Positions 29,510-37,871 of a stretch of 64,000 bases of DNA are shown one piece after another. The notes under the pieces were generated by a model. It saw only the letters and a list, made by a program, of their open reading frames with translations, was not told the DNA's origin and did no database searches. Position numbers and translations under genes: made by a program. Source of the DNA: Lewinellaceae bacterium (lineage in GTDB: Bacteria > Bacteroidota > Bacteroidia > Chitinophagales > Saprospiraceae); assembly GCA_016719605.1 (NCBI GenBank), contig JADJYW010000001.1:124001-188000 (forward strand), read 5' to 3'. Every line of letters starts with the position of its first letter. The first letter of the stretch is position 1.

Positions 29510-30430
29510 ATGCCACACCAGATATTTTCGCTGTTCAAACCTGCCTTGCTGGGCGCCCTGCTCCTTGTAGCCTGCTCCAATAGCCCCGAACCCGGCCGGA
29601 CGCCGCCGCCAATTCCCCCACCTGCCCCCGAACCCGTGGCCCAACAACCGGCAGCCCAACCGGTGCCACCGGCCGAAACGCCCAAATCCGACGCTCCTGC
29701 CCCTCAGCCCACTCCCGTCAGAAACGCCACCCCCGCACCTGCCTCAACCTCCGAAACCTCCGCCCCCCCCTCAATCCTCGCAACCCCCTCCACCCCTCAC
29801 GACGCCTGGGACAATCTTTTAAAAAAGCACGTCAGCGCTGCCGGCAAGGTGTACTACAAAGGTTTCAAAGCCGATAAGGCCGAACTGGACGCCTGCTTGC
29901 AAGCCTTTTCCGACAACCCGCCGGCAGACTCCTGGAGCCGCGCCGAAAAAATGGCTTACTGGATCAATGTTTACAACGCGTTCACCATTGAACTGATCGT
30001 GCACAACTACCCCGTAGTCAGCATCACAAACCTCGACGGCGGCAAACCCTGGGACGTAAAACGCATCACGCTTGGCGGGAAAAAGTACAGCCTGAACCAG
30101 ATCGAAAACGAGATACTGCGGCCACAGTTTCAGGACGCACGCATCCACTTCGCCGTGAACTGCGCCGCCCGCTCCTGTCCGCCTCTGCTGAACCGGGCCT
30201 ATACCCCCGAAAATCTGACGCGCACGCTGGAACAGCGCACGCGTCAGTTTATCAACGATCCGAAATACAATACGCTTTCGGCCGAAAAGGCGGAGGTAAG
30301 CAAGATTTTTGAGTGGTATGCGACCGATTTCGGCGACCTGCGTGCGTACCTAAATCGGTATAGCACGGTACCTCTGCGTGCAGACGCGGCTATTGGTTTT
30401 GGGGAGTACGATTGGGGGTTGAACGAGTGA
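29510..30430 (+). CDS. DUF547 lipoprotein with proline-rich linker
   Basis: The 306-residue product starts with a signal peptide ending in a lipobox-like LLVAC (LGALLLVACSN), so it is probably lipid-anchored. Residues about 25-95 are a Pro/Ala-rich linker. From about 100 the DUF547 domain follows, recognisable by WDNLLKKHVSAAGKVYYKGF, KMAYWINVYNAFTIELIVHN, the block IHFAVNCAARSCPPLLNRAY with two conserved Cys residues, and VSKIFEWYATDFG. DUF547 proteins have been compared with transglutaminase-like folds; no activity is claimed. The gene ends exactly where the convergent TlpA-like gene ends (30430/30431). Confidence 0.88.
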   Translation: MPHQIFSLFKPALLGALLLVACSNSPEPGRTPPPIPPPAPEPVAQQPAAQPVPPAETPKSDAPAPQPTPVRNATPAPASTSETSAPPSILATPSTPHDAWDNLLKKHVSAAGKVYYKGFKADKAELDACLQAFSDNPPADSWSRAEKMAYWINVYNAFTIELIVHNYPVVSITNLDGGKPWDVKRITLGGKKYSLNQIENEILRPQFQDARIHFAVNCAARSCPPLLNRAYTPENLTRTLEQRTRQFINDPKYNTLSAEKAEVSKIFEWYATDFGDLRAYLNRYSTVPLRADAAIGFGEYDWGLNE

Positions 30431-31876
30431 TTACTTCTTCAATTCCCGCTCAAAAATCGTCTCCAACTGCGAAGCAGCCAGGTTTTTGGCAATGATCGTG
30501 CGGTCTTTGTTCAGGATGTAGAGTTCGGGCGTGATGTCCACAAAGTACTTGGCGTAAATCGCCCGGTTGGTCGGATCGTACACATTGGTGAAGGTGAAGC
30601 CGCTGCTTTTCACAAAACTGCGCCACTCTTCTTCCTTGGTATTTACGGCTATGCCGTAAAAATCCACGCCGCGGGTTTTCCATTTTTCGTACAGGCGCTG
30701 GATTTCGGGCGCTTGCTCCCGGCAGTGCTCGCAATCGGGGCTGAACATGAATACCACGATCACGGGGGCCGTCATTTCGTAAATGCTTTTGGGCTGGCCA
30801 TTGATGTCGTTCGCGCGCACATCGGGGCCTTTGCGCCCGAGCAGACTGGCCTTCATTTCATCTATTTTTTTGCGCAGTTTATTCACGTTCTCCGGGGTAT
30901 CCCAGAATGCGTTCTCGGGCGTGACGAATTTATCAATCAGATAAACCATGACGGCCTCACCGTCCATAACCTTCGTTTTGCCGTTTTCGTAGTTCAGGCC
31001 GATCCAGTTGACCATGAACTTGAAGTATTCCTTGTACGGCATCACGCGCTGGATGAGCGGGTCGGCTACCTTGATGATGGAGTCGGGTTGCTGGGGTGTG
31101 AGTTCGACGATGTAGCGTTTCAGTTTATTAAAAATCACCGGCGTGTTGAGCATCCGGTCGTCGGTGAAATCCACGCCATCCCAGAAGTGTTCGCGGTAGT
31201 AGGAGAGGTTCCGAAGGGTGTCGAGGTCGCCGTTGGGCTTGCGGAACTCGGGCCAGTCGGGGTTTTGGCCCGCTGTTTTGAATTTGGTAAAAAAAGTATT
31301 CGGGTGCTCGCGGTAGATCGTATCGAGGTGTGCCTTGCGTACGGCGAGCAAAGCGTTTTGTCGGTTTTTGGCTTCCAGATACTCCGGTGCGGAGGCCGAA
31401 TTGTTGCGGATGATCTGGCTGAGTTGGTTCAATTCCGGGTCTTGTGCACTCTGAAAACGGGAGTTGCGGTACAACAAGGCGGTGTTGACCGAACCTTTGA
31501 CCTCCATAGTGCCCGGGATGTCGGCGACTTTGGCCCGCAGGGTCATAAACTGATCCTCTTTGTCCACCAGAATGGAGAAATTTTTCTGTCCGGGTAGCAG
31601 GAAGTAGTAAAATCCGGACGGAAGCGAGCGTTCGCGGCGCAGTACAAAATGGCCGCCGGCATCCGCCACGGTGGTATCCGCGATGTAGTTTTGGTCGCCG
31701 TAAGTGCCCACGAGGCGCACCGTACCCGCCTGCATTCCCTCGATATGCACCTCGATGCGGGTGCTGTCTACCGGGGCCTGCTCTTCGCGGAGAGCGGGCG
31801 TTGCGCAGTCGGCAGTTTTGGAAAAAACGGAAACAAAAACGAATGTCAGGGAAAGTAGTAACTGGATGTGACGCAT
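30431..31876 (-). CDS. TlpA-like thioredoxin with DUF4369/DUF5106 domains
   Basis: The 481-residue secreted protein follows a common Bacteroidota layout. It has a signal peptide (MRHIQLLLSLTFVFVSVF), an N-terminal DUF4369-type beta domain (TRIEVHIEGMQAGTVRLVGT), a helical DUF5106-like middle, and a C-terminal redoxin domain. The redox motif is CEHC in VVFMFSPDCEHCREQAPEIQ, and the cis-Pro region is DITPELYILNKDR. It is probably a periplasmic thiol-disulfide reductase. The ATG at 31876 is preferred over a GTG three codons upstream. It is divergent from the FKBP gene, and the intergenic space holds that gene's promoter. Confidence 0.88.
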   Translation of the reverse strand: MRHIQLLLSLTFVFVSVFSKTADCATPALREEQAPVDSTRIEVHIEGMQAGTVRLVGTYGDQNYIADTTVADAGGHFVLRRERSLPSGFYYFLLPGQKNFSILVDKEDQFMTLRAKVADIPGTMEVKGSVNTALLYRNSRFQSAQDPELNQLSQIIRNNSASAPEYLEAKNRQNALLAVRKAHLDTIYREHPNTFFTKFKTAGQNPDWPEFRKPNGDLDTLRNLSYYREHFWDGVDFTDDRMLNTPVIFNKLKRYIVELTPQQPDSIIKVADPLIQRVMPYKEYFKFMVNWIGLNYENGKTKVMDGEAVMVYLIDKFVTPENAFWDTPENVNKLRKKIDEMKASLLGRKGPDVRANDINGQPKSIYEMTAPVIVVFMFSPDCEHCREQAPEIQRLYEKWKTRGVDFYGIAVNTKEEEWRSFVKSSGFTFTNVYDPTNRAIYAKYFVDITPELYILNKDRTIIAKNLAASQLETIFERELKK

Positions 31877-31970
31877 AGTGTACAAGTATTTGATTGGCTT
31901 CTGAATGTTGATGACAGGGGCGGCAAAAATAGCGCCGCAAGTCGGGGGGCGGAAAGGAATTTAGGAATTA

Positions 31971-32000
31971 TTGACATTACCGAACCGCACCTTACCTTTG
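31971..32000 (+). promoter_or_regulatory. promoter of the FKBP gene
   Basis: TTGACA at 31971 and TACCTTTG at 31993-32000, with 19 bp between TTG and the TAnnTTTG box, form one of the best matches to the Bacteroidota consensus in this window. The ATG follows 53 bp later. Confidence 0.6.
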
Positions 32001-32053
32001 GCCCCGCCCGAAAACGGGCACTACCTTTCTCAAACAAAAACAAACCTGTTTTG

Positions 32054-32512
32054 ATGAAAAACATACTTATCGCCTTGGTCGCGTGCACCGTTCTGTCGCT
32101 CGTTGGCGCCTGCAAAAAGGAAGACCAGGCCAAGATTGACCGCGAATCTATCCAACAATACCTGACCGACAACAGCCTCTCGGCTACCGAACACGAATCC
32201 GGCATTTTTCACATCATCGAAACGCCCGGCACAGGCGGTAGCCCCACACTGAATTCCACCGTGACCGTCAAGTACAAAGGATACTATCTCGACGGCGTAG
32301 TATTTGACGAAACAACCGGCAGCAACACCGCCACATTTCCCCTCCGAAACCTGATCCAGGGCTGGCAAATCGCTATCCCGCTCCTGCAAAAAGGCGGCAA
32401 AGGCACGTTTTTGATTCCCTCTGCGCTGGGCTACGGCAGTTTTCCACCTCCGGGTATACGCACCAACGCCGTGCTGGCATTTGAAATCGAGTTGGTGGAT
32501 TTTAGTGGTTGA
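32054..32512 (+). CDS. FKBP-type peptidyl-prolyl isomerase lipoprotein
   Basis: The 152-residue protein has a lipoprotein signal (MKNILIALVACTVLSLVGAC) and one FKBP domain: STVTVKYKGYYLDGVVFDET, LIQGWQIAIPLLQKGGKGTF, LIPSALGYG and VLAFEIELVDF. The conserved Tyr, Asp, Trp and Ile/Ala pocket positions of active FKBPs are present (VKYKGY, VFDET, LIQGWQ, AFEIEL). It likely helps fold periplasmic or outer-membrane proteins. Length is normal for a single-domain exported FKBP. A good promoter lies at 31971-32000. An inverted repeat of the 'tctgcggtgaa' family follows the stop. Confidence 0.93.
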   Translation: MKNILIALVACTVLSLVGACKKEDQAKIDRESIQQYLTDNSLSATEHESGIFHIIETPGTGGSPTLNSTVTVKYKGYYLDGVVFDETTGSNTATFPLRNLIQGWQIAIPLLQKGGKGTFLIPSALGYGSFPPPGIRTNAVLAFEIELVDFSG

Positions 32513-32527
32513 GGAAACTACTGGATA

Positions 32528-32627
32528 TTTTCAAATTCACCGCAGAGACGCGGAGTTGTTATTTTTTTGAAAGGCAACCTTTTTAGAAACCCTCCGCGTC
32601 TCTGCGCCTCTGCGGTGAATTTGAAAA
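32528..32627. repeat. 'tctgcggtgaa' inverted repeat pair
   Basis: The left arm (32528-32554, ttttcaaattcaccgcagag...) and right arm (32593-32627, ...ctctgcggtgaatttgaaaa) are inverted, with an 8-bp insertion in the right arm. It lies between FKBP and gcvH and may act as a terminator. Confidence 0.8.
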
Positions 32628-32742
32628 TGAGAGTGTCCGCGAGGGCGGTGCGATTCCAATTACTTTGTGCAAACCATTTTCAGCAAACAACTACTTTTGG
32701 CCCGGCATAAAACATTCGTAAACCATAAAATTATAATTCAAC

Positions 32743-33135
32743 ATGGGGTTTCCTGACAATTGCAAATACACCGAAGACCACGAGTGGGTCCGCGTCGAAA
32801 ACGGCAACGTTGCCTACGTCGGCATCACCGATTTTGCCCAAAGCGAATTGGGTGAACTGGTTTATATCGAAGTAGATACCGTGGGCAGCGACGTGGCCGA
32901 GCACGCTGTATTCGGCACCGTGGAAGCGGTAAAAACCACCTCCGACCTGTTCATGCCCGTGGCCGGCAAAGTGCTGGAGTTCAACCCGGACCTCGACGAT
33001 TCCAAAGGCGGCAACCCGGCCCTCATCAACGAAGATCCGTACGGCAAAGGCTGGATCGTGAAAATCGAACTCGCCAACCCGGCTGACCTGGCCGGACTGA
33101 TGGACGCCGCCGCGTATCAGGCGCACGTCGCTTAA
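32743..33135 (+). CDS. gcvH: glycine cleavage system H protein
   Basis: GcvH carries the aminomethyl group between the P, T and L proteins on a lipoyl arm. At 130 residues the length is standard. The start MGFPDNCKYTEDHEWVRVEN, the GITDFAQSELGELVYIEVD block, the lipoylation site with Lys64 in TVEAVKTTSDLFMPV, and the end GWIVKIELANP all match the family. No gcvT or gcvP is adjacent, so it is a lone gene here, as in many Bacteroidota. Repeats lie on both sides. Confidence 0.97.
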   Translation: MGFPDNCKYTEDHEWVRVENGNVAYVGITDFAQSELGELVYIEVDTVGSDVAEHAVFGTVEAVKTTSDLFMPVAGKVLEFNPDLDDSKGGNPALINEDPYGKGWIVKIELANPADLAGLMDAAAYQAHVA

Positions 33136-33145
33136 GGGTGCTTTA

Positions 33146-33462
33146 CTGCAGAGACGCATAGAGTAGTTTTACCGCAGAGACGCAGAGGCGTAGAGTAGTT
33201 TTTTTTGGATATCAAAAAATTGAAGATAAACCAAGGCCACTCTACGTCTCTGCGGTAAAACCACTCTACGCCTCCGCGTCTCTGCGGCAAAAAAACTACT
33301 CTACGCCTCCGCGTCTCCGCGTCTCTGCGGTAAAAAAACTCTACGCCTCCGCGTCTCTGCGGTAAAAACTACTCTACGCCTCCGCGTCTCTGCGGCAAAA
33401 AAACTCTACGCCTCCGCGTCTCTGCGGTAAAAAAGCTCTACGCCTCAGCAGTAAAAAACCAC
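33146..33462. repeat. cluster of ~32-bp repeat units in both orientations
   Basis: Two units lie in inverted orientation (about 33146-33205: accgcagagacgcagaggcg type). After a 34-bp gap, seven direct units follow (start points near 33240, 33264, 33299, 33339, 33372, 33404 and 33436), built on ctctacgcctccgcgtctct then gcgg and an A-rich end. The spacing bases are A-runs, not unique spacers. The cluster fills the space between gcvH and the MFS gene. Confidence 0.92.
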
Positions 33463-33463
33463 G

Positions 33464-34720
33464 CTACCCCTCCAAATCCATCTCCCGCAACTTCGGCGCC
33501 CCCCACCAGGCCACGCCCACCACAGCGATGGTCAGCACCCCGCCCAGCACCACCGCGGGCACGGTGCCAAATAATTTGGCCGTCAGGCCACTCTCGAAAG
33601 CGCCGATTTCATTGGACGACGTGATGAACATCGAATTCACCGACGACACCCGTCCCTTCAGGTGATCGGGTGTGCAGCGCAGAATCAGCGATGCCCGCAC
33701 AAACACGCTCACTTCGTCGAACACGCCGCACAAAAACAAAAACGCGAACGACAGCCAGAACATCTTGGACAGTCCGAACCCGATGATGCACAGCCCGAAC
33801 CCGGCTACGCAAGCCAGCATGATCCGGCCGGCATGGCGTCGCATCGGCCGGTGTGCCAGGTAAAATGCCATCAAGATAGCGCCCAGCGACATGGCTGCCC
33901 GCAAGACTCCCAGTCCCTCGGGGCCAACGTGTAAAATGTCTTTGGCATATACCGGCAGCAACGCCACCGCCCCGCCGAACAGTACCGCGAACAAGTCCAG
34001 CGCTACTGCCCCGAGAATGACCTGATCGTGAAAAACAAAACGCAGGCCTTCCCGGATGCGCACGAGCGCCGGCTCCATAAATGCCACCGGCGGCACGGGT
34101 CTCGGCGCGATTTGAAGCAAAATCAGCAGGGCCACAACCAGGAGCGCGGTCATGGTACCGAATGCCCAGCCCACACCGGCAAAACCGTACAGCAAGCCGC
34201 CCAGCCCCAACCCCGAAATACTGGCTACCTGCCAGGTACTGCTGTTCCAGGAGATGGCATTGGGCAGCGCCCGGGTATTCACGAGTTGTGGCAGGAAAGC
34301 GAAGTTGGTCGGACTGAAAAACCCGCGCGCGATGCCGGTGATAAAAATGACGACATAAATGCCGACGAGCACAGTGTCTTTGGGCAACAGCGCGACTTGT
34401 CCGGCGAGCACCGTCAGCGCCGTGGCGCACAAAACCAGCAACGACAAACACCCGACGAGGATGTTCCGCCGGTTGTACTTGTCGGCAATGTGGCCCGCCC
34501 AGAGGCTGATCCCAATGGCCGGCAGCGCTTCCGTCAGGCCGACAAAACCCAGCAGGAGCGGGTCGCCCGTCAGGTCGTACACATAGTAGCCAACGGATAC
34601 GGACATGATCTGTACCGCGAGTGTCGTGCACAGGCGCATGGACAAATAGCGCCGGTAGTCTGGCACGCGGAGGGCGGAATAGGCGTCAAAATCAGCGGGA
34701 GGCAGTTGCTTGTCGGGCAT
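33464..34720 (-). CDS. MFS transporter (MFS_3 / EntS-like)
   Basis: The 418-residue protein is a 12-span major facilitator of the type related to EntS-like exporters. The N-terminus LPPADFDAYSALRVPDYRRY leads to the first helix (MRLCTTLAVQIMSVSVGYYV). The loop 2-3 motif is GLTEALPAIGISLWAGHIAD followed by KYNRRN, the usual motif A position. Other helices are clear, and a second motif A-like stretch is AHRPMRRHAGR. Substrate is unknown; related proteins export siderophores or drugs. The gene is divergent from fabG. The annotated stop is only a few bases past the repeat cluster. Confidence 0.9.
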   Translation of the reverse strand: MPDKQLPPADFDAYSALRVPDYRRYLSMRLCTTLAVQIMSVSVGYYVYDLTGDPLLLGFVGLTEALPAIGISLWAGHIADKYNRRNILVGCLSLLVLCATALTVLAGQVALLPKDTVLVGIYVVIFITGIARGFFSPTNFAFLPQLVNTRALPNAISWNSSTWQVASISGLGLGGLLYGFAGVGWAFGTMTALLVVALLILLQIAPRPVPPVAFMEPALVRIREGLRFVFHDQVILGAVALDLFAVLFGGAVALLPVYAKDILHVGPEGLGVLRAAMSLGAILMAFYLAHRPMRRHAGRIMLACVAGFGLCIIGFGLSKMFWLSFAFLFLCGVFDEVSVFVRASLILRCTPDHLKGRVSSVNSMFITSSNEIGAFESGLTAKLFGTVPAVVLGGVLTIAVVGVAWWGAPKLREMDLEG

Positions 34721-34829
34721 GCCGCAAAGGTGCGGCCTTTTTTTTCGCGGTGGTGCAGGTTTTGAATCACTTGATTACAGCCGGCATGCGATGGATAAAG
34801 TGGAGTTTTTTCGCACCTTTGCCCCCCCC

Positions 34830-34860
34830 ACTCAAAACTCAAAACTCAACACTCAAAACT
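34830..34860. repeat. 'actcaaaactcaacact' repeat, intergenic copy
   Basis: This 31-bp stretch is identical to 52236-52266, where it is translated inside the lanB-like gene. Here it lies directly before the fabG start. Confidence 0.85.
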
Positions 34861-34866
34861 AAAAAA

Positions 34867-35607
34867 ATGGCTTTGCTCAACGGAAAAGTTGCCCTCATCA
34901 CCGGTGGCTCGCGCGGTATCGGCGAGGCGCTGGTGCGTAAATTTGTGGAACAAGGCGCCCAGGTCGCTTTCACTTACGTCTCCGCCGGCTCGGCAGAACG
35001 CGCCGAAAAACTCGCTGCCGAACTCGGCGCCAACGCCCGCGCCTACCAAAGCGACGCCGGCGACTATGCCCAGGCCGAGGCGCTGGTGGGACAAGTGGTC
35101 AAGGATTTCGGCAAACTCGACATCCTCATCAACAACGCCGGTATCACCCGCGATACGCTTATGCTGCGCATGACCGAGCAACAGTGGGACGAGGTCATCC
35201 AAACCAACCTAAAATCGGTGTTCAACCTGACCAAACACTGCCTGAAACCCATGATCCGCACGGGCGGCAGCATCATCAACATGAGCTCCGTCGTCGGCGT
35301 TTTCGGTCAGGCCGGCCAGGCCAACTATGCCGCCTCCAAGGCCGGCATCATCGGTTTTTCCAAATCCATTGCCAAAGAATACGGCTCGCGCGGTATCCGC
35401 TGCAACGCGGTTGCGCCGGGTTTCATCGAAACGGAAATGACGGCCGGTTTAGATGAAAAAATCAAAGAGGGTTACCTCAGCGCCATCCCCATGAAACGCC
35501 TCGGCTCCGGCGAAGATGTGGCCAATGCCTGTGTTTACCTCGCTTCCGACATGGGCGCGTACGTCTCCGGGCAGGTGCTCTCGGTGTGCGGCGCGTTGAA
35601 CACCTAA
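34867..35607 (+). CDS. fabG: 3-oxoacyl-[acyl-carrier-protein] reductase
   Basis: FabG reduces 3-oxoacyl-ACP with NADPH in fatty acid synthesis. The 246-residue SDR protein has the cofactor motif TGGSRGIGEAL, NNAGITRDTLMLRM, the catalytic Ser in NMSSVVGVFGQAGQ, and the YAASK motif (Tyr and Lys of the tetrad). The end GEDVANACVYLASDMGAYVS then GQVLSVCG is typical, although FabG usually ends GQ.L.vdGG, so the final 'CGALNT' is slightly unusual. The strong match of NAGITRD and PMKRLG to FabG makes this more likely than a generic SDR. The next gene starts 8 bp downstream and may be cotranscribed. Confidence 0.93.
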   Translation: MALLNGKVALITGGSRGIGEALVRKFVEQGAQVAFTYVSAGSAERAEKLAAELGANARAYQSDAGDYAQAEALVGQVVKDFGKLDILINNAGITRDTLMLRMTEQQWDEVIQTNLKSVFNLTKHCLKPMIRTGGSIINMSSVVGVFGQAGQANYAASKAGIIGFSKSIAKEYGSRGIRCNAVAPGFIETEMTAGLDEKIKEGYLSAIPMKRLGSGEDVANACVYLASDMGAYVSGQVLSVCGALNT

Positions 35608-35614
35608 GCCGAAT

Positions 35615-36193
35615 ATGATCATCGTACAAGACAAACTCGTCAGTGACGAACTCGTGGAGGAGCACTTCATTTGCAACCTCTCCGCCTGCAAGGGCGCCTG
35701 CTGCTGGGAAGGCGATTCCGGGGCGCCGCTGGAGGAAGCGGAACTGCCCATCCTCGACAGCATTTTTGAACAAATAAAACCCTTTCTCAGCCCTGCCGGC
35801 ATACAAGCCATCGAGGAACAGGGCAAATACCGGTGGTTTGAAAATGCCGATGAGTACGGCACCACGCTGGTGGACAACGGCCCCTGCGCCTACATGACCC
35901 TCAGCGCCAACGGCACCGCGCAATGCGGCATCGAAGCGGCCTACCGCGCCGGGGTCATTGATTTTCAAAAACCCATCTCCTGCCACCTCTATCCCATCCG
36001 CGTGGAAAAAAACGAGGAACTCGGCTTCGAGGCGCTCAACTACCACGAGTGGGACATCTGTTCTGCCGCTTGCGAACTGGGTCGGAAAGAACAAATGCCT
36101 GTTTATCGCTTTCTGGAAGCTGCTATTGTGCGCAAGTACGGGCAGGAGTTTTACGATGAGCTGGACGGGGCAGCGGAGTTTTTGAAGGGGTGA
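35615..36193 (+). CDS. DUF3109 family cysteine-rich protein
   Basis: The 192-residue protein matches the DUF3109 family common in Bacteroidota. It starts MIIVQDKLVSDELVEEHFIC, followed by the Cys-rich NLSACKGACCWEGDSG, then DNGPCAYM, QCGIEAAYRAG, KPISCHLYPIRV and WDICSAACELG. About nine cysteines are spread as in zinc- or iron-cluster-binding YkgJ-like proteins. The metal role is inferred; no enzyme function is known. It starts 8 bp after fabG on the same strand, so an operon is likely. Confidence 0.9.
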   Translation: MIIVQDKLVSDELVEEHFICNLSACKGACCWEGDSGAPLEEAELPILDSIFEQIKPFLSPAGIQAIEEQGKYRWFENADEYGTTLVDNGPCAYMTLSANGTAQCGIEAAYRAGVIDFQKPISCHLYPIRVEKNEELGFEALNYHEWDICSAACELGRKEQMPVYRFLEAAIVRKYGQEFYDELDGAAEFLKG

Positions 36194-36199
36194 GGTTGA

Positions 36200-36499
36200 T
36201 CATTCCGGAGGAATCTGTCCGCACTACAGCGGGGAGGTCTTGAAAACCGGTATGCCACCTGTATCTTCTCGTTTTACCTTTACTCGAAAATCACCGAACC
36301 GGATGCCCGCGAGAGAAAACTCGATGTGGCCGGCCTGCGCGCCGAACTACAGGCGCGCGGCCTCGTCAAACTCGACGGCTACAACCTGACCGTGCGCAAA
36401 TCGGGCAAAAGTCAGCCCCTGCCGCCAAACCACCCAAATATGCAGCAATCGAAACGCGATCTGGTTACTTTGGAGGAAAAAAGACAGGCAGCAGGGTAA
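36200..36499 (+). pseudogene. C-terminal gene fragment, unknown family
   Basis: The frame is open for 100 codons without a start codon at its beginning: RRNLSALQRGGLENRYATCI, FSFYLYSKITEPDARERKLD, ELQARGLVKLDGYNLTVRKS, ending TLEEKRQAAG. Codon use and the even charged/hydrophobic pattern look like real protein. It begins right after the DUF3109 stop. I take it to be the tail of a gene whose front has been lost; no family is recognised. The rest of 36500-36556 shows nothing. Confidence 0.45.
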
Positions 36500-36556
36500 G
36501 CAACTAAAATAAAAACATTCCCAAAATGCGCTGCGAAGAAAACAATGCCATTATTT

Positions 36557-36599
36557 TTACCCCGATATTCCTGCACGCAATACAGAAATATCGGGGTAA
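36557..36599. promoter_or_regulatory. 13-bp inverted repeat directly before the AAA/DUF4143 start
   Basis: ttaccccgatatt (36557-36569) and aatatcggggtaa (36587-36599) are perfect inverted arms with 17 bp between, and the ATG follows at once. It could be an operator or a structure that hides the start site. Confidence 0.55.
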
Positions 36600-37763
36600 A
36601 TGAACAACTACATTCCGCGACTTGCCGAACAGCGTATCCTGAAATTGGAATCCTACTTCCCGGCGGTAGCCGTGGTCGGCCCGCGTCAGGTGGGCAAAAC
36701 CTCGCTCGTGCAAGCCATTCGCTCCCAATTGTCGAGGCCCTCGGTTTATCTCGATTTGGAAAACCCCGATGATCGGGTCAAATTTCACAACCCTTCGCTG
36801 TTCCTCGACCCGTTGGCCGACCAGACGGTCATTCTGGATGAGGTGCAGAAATTGCCGGAACTGTTTCCGGTGCTCCGGGGTATTATTGACCGCAAGCGGC
36901 AGCCCGGCAGGTTTATTCTCTTGGGATCGGCGTCCCCGGATTTGATACGGGACAGCTCGGAGTCCCTTGCAGGCAGGATCGCGTATTGCGAACTACAGCC
37001 ACTTTCTTTCGAGGAAATCCGGTATGGCCATGATTTTCGGGAGCATTGGTTTCGGGGCGGCTTTCCCGAATCGCTTCTGGCGCCGGACGAGGAATTATCA
37101 AGAGTGTGGCGCCAAAATTTCATCAGGACGTATTTGGAAAGGGATTTGCCCCTGCTCGGGCTTGCTGCCGACCCTGTGCTCATCGGCAAGTTGTGGCGAA
37201 TGCTGGCCCACTTGTCCGGCAACCTGCTGAACATGGAAACCCTCGCGGGTTCTCTAGGCATCCATGGCACCACCGTGCGGCGCTACCTGGATTTTATGGA
37301 ATCCGCCTACCTCATCCGCCGGTTGCCGCCGTTTTCTGCAAACCTGAAAAAGCGGCTGGTCAAGACACCGAAAGTCTATCTGCGCGACACCGGTATCCTG
37401 CATCAATTGCTCGGCATCGGTTCTTTTTTCGATCTGAGCGGGCACCCCGCACTCGGCGCTTCCTGGGAAACATACGTGGTAGAGCAAATAGCCGCCGTAC
37501 TTCCCGACTGGGCAGAATTGTATTTTTATCGCACCCATGACGGTACTGAGGCCGATTTAGTCATCGCCCGCGCCGGGCAGCCGGAGATTCTCGTGGAGGT
37601 TAAATATTCGACCACACCAAAGGCTTCCAAAGGCTTTTATATCGCCGCTGCCGACCTCGGCACGAAGCGCCAATTTTTGATCTGCCCTGTCGAGCAAGGC
37701 TATCCGCTGTCGGAGACGATTCAGGTATTGGGTTACGGACAAATTGGTGATTTGTTTAAATAG
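36600..37763 (+). CDS. AAA ATPase with DUF4143 domain
   Basis: The 387-residue protein belongs to the AAA_14/DUF4143 family of predicted ATPases. Visible motifs are Walker A in AVVGPRQVGKTSLVQAIRSQ, Walker B in DQTVILDEVQKLPELF, and sensor-like RFILLGSASPDLIRDSSESL. The next block, ELQPLSFEEIRYGHDF then HWFRGGFPESLLAPD, is typical of the family. A winged-helix region follows (LAGSLGIHGTTVRRYLDFME), and the C-terminal DUF4143 has a PD-(D/E)XK-like EADLVIARAGQPEILVEVKY. These proteins are often linked with mobile or TA-like loci, but their role is not known. A perfect inverted repeat lies immediately before the start. Confidence 0.92.
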   Translation: MNNYIPRLAEQRILKLESYFPAVAVVGPRQVGKTSLVQAIRSQLSRPSVYLDLENPDDRVKFHNPSLFLDPLADQTVILDEVQKLPELFPVLRGIIDRKRQPGRFILLGSASPDLIRDSSESLAGRIAYCELQPLSFEEIRYGHDFREHWFRGGFPESLLAPDEELSRVWRQNFIRTYLERDLPLLGLAADPVLIGKLWRMLAHLSGNLLNMETLAGSLGIHGTTVRRYLDFMESAYLIRRLPPFSANLKKRLVKTPKVYLRDTGILHQLLGIGSFFDLSGHPALGASWETYVVEQIAAVLPDWAELYFYRTHDGTEADLVIARAGQPEILVEVKYSTTPKASKGFYIAAADLGTKRQFLICPVEQGYPLSETIQVLGYGQIGDLFK

Positions 37764-37871
37764 GCTGCTGTGCCTTAAGTTTGAGCAGCATCCAACAAGC
37801 CGGACTACCAACGCCCACACCCAACGCCTTCCCCCCCCTCCCCGCTGTCTTTGTTCAAAAAGACACACATT

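Noticed and set aside
33240..33462. Tandem ~32-bp units that could be taken for a CRISPR array
   Set aside because: There are no unique spacers. The units join through A-runs of a few bases, unit length varies, and related units occur inverted and elsewhere.
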